DNA of 26,904 bases from assembly GCA_033085395.1 (NCBI GenBank), contig JANQBS010000409.1, positions 1-26,904 on the forward strand, written 5' to 3'. The translations under genes were made by a program, and so were the position numbers. This DNA is from Xanthoparmelia taractica (Eukaryota > Ascomycota > Lecanoromycetes > Lecanorales > Parmeliaceae). Shown one piece after another: positions 21,639 through 26,904 of this stretch. The stretch's first letter is position 1. Every line of letters begins with the position of its first letter. Under the pieces are notes generated by a model. It saw only the letters and a list, made by a program, of their open reading frames with translations. It had not been told where the DNA came from and did not search any database.

Positions 21639-22197
21639 TACGAGTCGAAAAGATATAATATCTGTTAAACATAGTCGTTTTTAACTTTTTTTTAACTTTT
21701 TTTAAAAAATTATATCTTATTAATCTATTTATAGAATTTTATAACTACATAAGCGTTCGCTTAAGCTTTTTACGTATTTTGAGAATATAAAAAAATATTA
21801 TATAATATATTTATTAAAAACTTAATGGAAGTATGGATACGGGTCGGAAAGATATAATATCTATTGAATATAGTCGTTTTTAACTTTTTTTTAACTTTTT
21901 TTAAAAAATTATATTATTTTAATCTATTTATAGAATTTTATAATTATATAAGCGTTCGCTTAAGCATTTTACGTATTTTAGAATATAAAAAAATATTATA
22001 TAATATATTTATTAAAAACTTAATAAGAGTATAAAATATTTTATATCTTTCGATATAATATTCGAAAAACTAGTCCCATATTATCAAATATATTATATCT
22101 TTCCAACTCGTAAGTATGAAATATTCTATATCTTTCGATATAATATTTAAAAAACTAATCTCATATTATCAAATATATCACATCTTTTCAACTCGTA
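21639..22197 (+). mobile_element. TACGGG MITE, copy 5 (outer, split by copy 6)
   Basis: The outer element starts tacgagtcgaaaagatat (21639) and ends caactcgta (22197), interrupted at 21838-22120 by another MITE plus one target duplication. The two fragments (21639-21837 and 22121-22197) sum to 276 bp, exactly the size of copy 2. Its own 8-bp duplication is tttataac (21631-21638) and tttataat (22198-22205), with one C-to-T change. Inserted in G2 between protease and RT. Confidence 0.93.
21838..22112 (+). mobile_element. TACGGG MITE, copy 6 (nested inside copy 5)
   Basis: A 275-bp element from tacgggtcggaaagatat to tttccaactcgta. It lies inside copy 5 and is flanked by agtatgga (21830-21837) and agtatgaa (22113-22120), an 8-bp duplication of the host MITE's own sequence (agtatgg in other copies). 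Same orientation as its host. No coding capacity. Confidence 0.94.
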
Positions 22198-22205
22198 TTT
22201 ATAAT

Positions 22206-22985
22206 ACTTTAATAAAATCTTTATTCTTTTTTAGAGATAGAAAATTATTCATTAGATTAATTAATTGCTATCTTTCTTTCTTGATTTTATAGATTATTAT
22301 ATTATTAGAAAGCTTTAATTTCGTTATTTATATAGAGATATTAATCGAAATATAATTAATTAAAGACGAGAAACTATTAGCTAAACTTATTGTTGTAATA
22401 GCGGCGAAAGTAGCTACTTTCTTCACTCAATTCGAGAATTTCGAGTATTTCTCGATATTAACAAAGAAGACGTTTTCGTAGTCGACTTCTCGCAGCGTTT
22501 TTAAATATAATTTCTTAAGAATTTATATAGTATAATTAGTCTTATTTTCAACTATCACATTAGCAATATTAATATTAATTATATATATATATATAATTAG
22601 ATTATGCTACTTTGCAAGTTCGAAAATAAAGTTTCTATTAGATAGATTCTTAGACGTAATAATAGATAAGATTTACTAAGCTCGAGGAACGATTATAAGT
22701 TATAATTTTAATAATAATATTATAACTATTAATACGAGCCTCGTTTTTACTTATATCAAGTATAATCTTCTTTAATCTTATAATATTATTTCTTATTAAT
22801 AAATTACCTTTAAATTATTAATCAAATAAATTTCTCTTACAATATAAGTAAGAATCTTATTATTATTCTTTTTAAGACCTAGAAGATATATAAAAATAAG
22901 TATATATTTATTAATATTATATATTATAGAATTAAGTTCTTTAACACGTAAATAAGATAATATCTTTCTAATTTCCATATTAGAA
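22206..22985 (-). pseudogene. G2 protease region relic, with a 60-residue open stretch
   Basis: A minus-strand frame open from 22978 to 22796 reads MEIRKILSYLRVKEL..., with GLKKNNNKI and VREIYLINNLKVIY. Together with the sequence downstream this resembles the aspartic-protease end of Tf2-like gypsy pol, where I.L.DDLKA.LLIGNDI is usual. The Asp residues of the DDL motif are Asn. The following 500 bp toward the MITE read as the protease-RT linker with scattered stops (for example ...SNRN where SDRDF is expected). The start Met is accidental. This is a fragment of a larger broken polyprotein, not a gene. Confidence 0.65.
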
Positions 22986-23899
22986 AGAAGAGATAAAAGC
23001 TATTACTTATCGATTAATATTATATTAATCTCTAAATTAATATATTCTTTCTTATTCTTAGCTATATTTAATATAAATCGTAATAAAATATAAGTGTAAT
23101 TTTAGTTACGAAAGCTAAAATTAGTATCTAATCTAGCTTTATTCTTAAAGTCTAATTAAATAATTTTTATAATAAAAGCATCGATATTCGTTTATATATT
23201 TATCGGCGATTTAAATAATAATTTAGACTAATATTTAATTCGTAAATACTTATATAATTTCGACTTAAAAGAGAAAGTTAAATTATAATTTCTATAGTAC
23301 GTTTAAATATCTACAAATTCAGTAAAAGAATTATTATAATATTAATTATTTAACTCATCAAAATTATAATTTAATTACTACTCTTGATAATTATTAATTT
23401 TAGTATTCTATTGAAGCGTATTTTCTTTCGCTTGGCTAGAATTTTCTTACTTATTTTTAGTAATCGCTTCTACTTAATAAGTAGTAATCTTAAATCTAAA
23501 ATTCTACTAAAATTATTAACGATTTCCGATATTATTTTAACTTTCGAATTTCGATCTATCTAACTAAATTAATTCGTTTGTAATAATTAATTTATTAAAT
23601 CTAACTTATTTTATTACTCTTTAACTTACACGAAAGATCTTTAATTCAATAATTATAAATCGTAGCGAGAATTTAATTAATAGTCGTATTATTAAGGGCG
23701 ATAAGTATTTTAATTAAAGGAGTTAGAAGACTGAAATAATTACTACTAACGATACGATTACTCGTATTATTATTACTGCTATTTAAATAATTAAGAAATA
23801 AAATTAAATTAATTTTGCTAATCTTAATAAATTAAATTAAAAGCTAAAGAAAGACCTTACGAAAATGTAATGCATTTTAATAAGTATTCTCACGCTAAT
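22986..23899 (-). pseudogene. G2 gag C-terminus / protease start, poorly readable
   Basis: This lies between the recognisable gag and protease parts of G2. The zinc knuckle and the active-site DSGA motif of the protease should be here, but neither is visible. Minus-strand translations are Asn/Lys/Ile-rich and broken by stops. Confidence 0.45.
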
Positions 23900-24980
23900 T
23901 CTACTAATTTTAATACTAATTTTAAGCTCTTTAAGCGAATACTTAATATTACTATTAACGAGTATATAGCTTAAATTAAGCTACTTTCTTTATATCAAGT
24001 ATTTAAATAAAGCTTATAATATTAATAGTTAAACTTGATAAGTCGATAAAGACTCGTAGCTCTAATACGATTTCTTGATAGATAAATATTAACTAATTTT
24101 AAATATTATTAATATTAGCTAATTTTATATATCTAACGACTACTTATATATAGCTAGTAGGCTCACGGCGCGCTCGAGTATCTATTAGTATATACTTTTC
24201 TATAATTAGATTTGAGAGTGTTATATTTAATAATTCCTTGAATCTTATAGAGAGAGCTCTATATTATTCTTTTACTTCACTATCTTCCGCACGAAGATCT
24301 CTCCGCTTCAAATTTAATAGCTTTAAGATATATTAAATAAGTGTAGAATCACGAAAATAAGTATTTATATTGATACGAACTATAGCTTCTTCTTTTATAG
24401 CTATTAAGTTATGAATTCTTTTAATAAATAAAATCACACTACGATAATAAACGTTCTTTCTTATAGTTACAATCTCATTTTTTTCGTAAGACTTATTTAG
24501 AAAAGAATCGAAATAGCTTAATTCTATAGCATTTTATTTGCTATTAAAACTCGATACTTCTATAACTTCTATTATAATCGATTCGAGTTCTTCTAACTCT
24601 TCTAACGAGTCTTGTTCTCCCCTAGATCTAATAGATAATTACAAGTTATTAATAATATTTATAACGACGAAGTTAATAGTATTATTAGACTATAAAATTA
24701 ATAGTTATTTTAGATATAATTTAACTTAATTATCTACGAGAAGTACTTGAATTACTTAAATTAATAGTATCTATAGTAGTAGAATTCTTACGAATTATTG
24801 ATAACGATAATATAGAAGGCGAATTATCTAATAAAGAATCACGATTATTATTAATAGAATTATTATTAGCATTAATAGAGTTATTATTCGTTAATAATTA
24901 ATTAGATATATTTTTAATAGAATAAAAATTAAAGAGTAAGATTCTAAGAGACTAAGTAGCTTGCTTAAAACATCGAATAG
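23900..24980 (-). pseudogene. G2 gag relic
   Basis: The minus strand from about 24520 to 23970 gives a long gag reading with few stops: YFDSFLNKSYEKNEIV, NVYYRSV, FIKRIHNLIAIKEEAIVR, LNLKRRDLRAEDSEVKE*YRAL. After these come the block ending RARREPTSYI, then FIYQEI, LELRVFIDLSS and VA*FKLYTR. The pattern (YYRDV...RI.DL...LR...WY.AL..RF.....AL..L....Y...DAR.RREPA.Y) is that of fungal gypsy gag capsids. Upstream (24980-24720) the minus strand is rich in Asn and Ser. A plus-strand open frame at 24538-24729 is an antisense shadow of this gag. Confidence 0.8.
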
Positions 24981-25435
24981 ATTTACGAAAAGTAGATTTA
25001 TTAACGACTTAATTAGATGATTAATAACCTTAAATTAAGAAATAAATAGTCGTTCTTAATAAATTAGTAGTAGAATTAATTAATCTAATAGATCTAAGAG
25101 TATTAAACGTGAAATACTTATAAATCTTCTTAATATCGTTAGATATTAAATTAGTGTATTTGTGATTAATAATAATAAATTTCTAAATATTAAATGCGAG
25201 ACTTAGTATTTATCTATTTACTAAAGTAATTAGCATCGATTTATAAGATAAAAGAAGTAAAATAGAAGAGACTTTTAATAGATAAAGAGTAAAGAAAAAG
25301 CTAATAAGATCTTACTAATCTAATAGCTCACTTATTTAATAAATTCAATAACGATAAGTGAGCTATATTAATAAAGAACTTCTTCTAAATAATTCGATAG
25401 TTAATTAATATCGAAATTAAGCGTTGCTATTATAT
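24981..25435 (-). other. G2 5' leader
   Basis: Untranslated leader between the 5' LTR (25436-25593) and gag. No coding signal is seen. The primer-binding site should lie on the minus strand just below 25436 (tataatagcaacgctt...), but no tRNA complement could be named after RIP. Confidence 0.5.
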
Positions 25436-25593
25436 TGTTATAAAAAAGATCTTGAGATTAATAATTAAAAAGTCTGTTGAATTCTAAGGGCCGTAGTGGC
25501 GGAGATTATGCTGAGAAACTAATACAAATTTGGCCTAGCCTCCTCGATCTTCCCGGAATGCCTTTGGCATTGGCATATAGAAAAACCGTGATA
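25436..25593 (-). repeat. G2 5' LTR
   Basis: On the minus strand it runs from tatcacggtttttctat to tataaca. This LTR keeps more G and C (tggcattggcatatag, ggcctagcctcc) than the left LTR, so the two copies differ in RIP load. It is followed by the target duplication aattt and by X fragment D. Confidence 0.93.
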
Positions 25594-25752
25594 AATTTCT
25601 AAGAAATACGAAAATTCTAAGATATACGAAGACGATATATATTCGCCAAGGTCTCGCCAAGGTCTTAGGCCATGAACCTCGCTATAATCTCGCAATAAAC
25701 TCTAAACTTATAAGTAGTCGACGCTAATACGTATATAGCGCTAGGTCTAACA
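25594..25752 (+). repeat. Element X copy D, right part (least mutated X sequence)
   Basis: It continues the fragment broken at 17635: taagaaatacgaaaattcta, gccaaggtctcgccaaggtc and agcgctaggtctaac match copy C (3590-3750) and the complement of copy A. It retains GC-rich words (ggccatgaacctcgc) where A and C have A/T, so it gives the best view of unmutated X. The plus frame reads FLRNTKIL, AKVLGHEPRYNLAINSK and YSARSN with one stop. The family is not recognised. Homology to X ends at about 25752. Confidence 0.8.
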
Positions 25753-26561
25753 CGTAGAGTAATTATTTATAAGTCTAGTCGTCGATTGAGATCGTAGATT
25801 AAAGAATAAGTATAAGCGTGAAAGAGAGTGAAAGAAGAATAAGAGAAAAAAAGATAATAATATATAGCGATCACGCAATCGCGTTTCATCTATTACTATT
25901 TCTACTACATATACGATTATTTAGCTTTCTTTATTATTATTAACGTCTTACTCTATTAATAGACTTATAGATATTCGATTCTCTTATCTAAAAGCTAAGC
26001 TTATTTAACGTGATTATTATAATTCTTAGCGCTTAATTAGTCGTATCTATAGTTATAAAGTAAGTTATAAAGTAACTCGTAAAATAATCTTAGCTTTAGA
26101 ACAAAAAGCAAGTAGTTCGATATATACGAATCTAGAAGAGTTCTTTAAGAATATAAAATTAGAGACTCTATCGCGTAATTAAGATATCTTAGATAACGCG
26201 AAGAGAATATTAAAGAATAAGTACTATAAGTCTTATTATTTTTAGAAGTGAAAAGACGATAAATTCGAGTATTAGTAAGAGAAGCTAGGGATTAAGTCTA
26301 ATATTAAGCGCGACTTAGTTAATAAAGTAAACGCATTTAAACGTAGAAAGAAGCACGCTCGTGCTATATTATATAATTCTTCTTTTAATAAAATCTCTAT
26401 ATAATAATTATAAGAAATTATTATAAAGTCGATTAAAAGAGATAATTACGATTACGAGTAGTAAAATAAGTAATAGCGACGAGCGAAGAAAGTATATAAA
26501 GATAATCTAGATCTAGATCTAGATTTATATAATAAAGATAAATAGCTATCTTATAGCTAGT
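25753..26561 (+). pseudogene. Decayed plus-strand coding stretch, unidentified
   Basis: From about 26095 to 26550 the plus-strand frame gives a protein-like series with few stops: LEQKASSSIYTNLEEFFKN, KRILKNKYYKS, GIKSNIKRDLVNKVNAFKRR, KHARAILYNSSFNKI and DNLDLDLDLYNKDK. It is charged and basic, with a short repeated Leu-Asp run encoded by agatctagatctagatc. It could be the gag or ORF1 of yet another element. No family recognised. The part 25753-26090 shows nothing readable. Confidence 0.4.
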
Positions 26562-26750
26562 TACGGGTCGGAATAATCTAGTATATTTAATAGGATATTT
26601 TATATTATATTGTATTATATTATATTATAAAAGAGTATTATAAAGAGATTATATTAGATTACTTATAAAGATATGAAATAGGAAATTATCAATATTATAA
26701 AATAATTTAAGAAATTTCTAATATATGTAGAGATATTTTATAATATAGAT
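26562..26750 (+). repeat. TACGGG-type terminal element, long variant, copy 2
   Basis: It starts tacgggtcggaataatctag, the MITE-family terminus, but the interior differs from the 265-276-bp MITEs. It matches the reverse complement of 445-624 instead, with gaaatttctaatatatgtag the best shared word. No right terminus or target duplication was found before the window end, so the right boundary is approximate. Confidence 0.5.
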
Positions 26751-26904
26751 TATTTCTTATATTAGTTAACGAATAAGATAAGAAAATTTTAGATTAATAT
26801 ATAAGTTAGGGCGAAATTAGCTTAAGCAATTATTAAACTTCGACACTTAATAAGTAATATTAAGATAAACTTTCTTCTAATTTAATCTCGCTAAGTAAAT
26901 ATAA
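26751..26904. other. AT-rich end of window, nothing recognised
   Basis: No coding signal, repeat match or terminus could be seen in this last stretch. Confidence 0.5.

Larger units (their letters stand above)
17636..25593 (-). mobile_element. Full-length Ty3/gypsy LTR retrotransposon G2 (RIP-mutated)
   Basis: A complete 7958-bp element with two 158-bp LTRs (17636-17793, 25436-25593). The target duplication aattt is perfect at 17631-17635 and 25594-25598. The coding strand is minus: gag near 24.5-23.9 kb, protease near 22.9 kb, RT near 21.6-20.9 kb, RNase H, then integrase near 20.1-19.2 kb. The minus-strand bases gtggagata just before the 3' LTR (17794-17803 complement) are a candidate polypurine tract. 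The element gained about 1 kb from MITE insertions (18113-18499 and 21639-22197). It split X fragment D. Every domain is stop-filled. Confidence 0.93.

Noticed and set aside
22796..22978. 60-codon minus-strand open frame as an independent small gene
   Set aside because: It aligns by motif order with the protease part of G2 pol and is simply a stop-free fragment of that relic.
24538..24729. Plus-strand open frame of 63 codons
   Set aside because: It lies antisense to the G2 gag reading, has a Ser/Ile-rich low-complexity content and no family resemblance.
1..26904. Mitochondrial or organellar origin because of the extreme AT content
   Set aside because: There are no tRNA, rRNA, respiratory genes or introns. 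Three nuclear-type Ty3/gypsy elements, MITEs and strand-symmetric loss of CpA with CpG kept point to RIP-mutated nuclear DNA.

Overview
The window is nuclear DNA that is very poor in G and C, almost certainly an AT-rich heterochromatic block from a filamentous ascomycete (Pezizomycotina) with repeat-induced point mutation (RIP). CpA/TpG (and CpC/GpG) are nearly absent, TpA is in great excess, and CpG, CpT and ApG are still common. That is the signature of directional C-to-T change on both strands. I see no intact host gene, tRNA, rRNA or CRISPR array. Almost every base that can be explained belongs to mutated, nested transposable elements. Lineage below 'RIP-competent ascomycete' cannot be fixed from the sequence.

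Left part (1-5961): an unidentified multicopy element ('X') is present as three mutated copies. A and B are in tandem on the minus strand and C is inverted on the plus strand, so B and C form a large inverted repeat of about 3 kb. A short terminal-inverted-repeat element (MITE) sits in copy B, and another lies just beyond copy C.

Centre (5962-17521): a minus-strand Ty3/gypsy pol relic ('G3') is split by a complete plus-strand Ty3/gypsy retrotransposon ('G1', 6928-13602, target duplication cttat). Removing G1 and one cttat restores a continuous G3 integrase reading frame. G1 carries a MITE in gag. A short solo-like LTR (5962-6103) flanks the G3 3' end.

Right part (17522-25752): a second complete Ty3/gypsy retrotransposon ('G2', minus strand, 17636-25593, two 158-bp LTRs, target duplication aattt) has inserted into a fourth fragment of X (copy D). 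G2 was in turn hit by a tandem MITE pair and by a MITE nested inside another MITE. The last 1.1 kb holds an unidentified decayed coding stretch and another TACGGG-type terminus.

The order of events can be read from the nesting: X and G3 first, then G1 and G2, then the 265-276-bp MITE family (8-bp duplications), with RIP-type mutation afterwards. All three gypsy RT active-site motifs, and three integrase Asp positions in G1, G2 and G3 plus a fourth in G2, have Asn codons where Asp is expected, as GAY-to-AAY RIP changes predict. None of the elements can encode a working protein. The MITE family (TIR tacgggtcggaaaggtgt) is the most distinctive and possibly undescribed feature.
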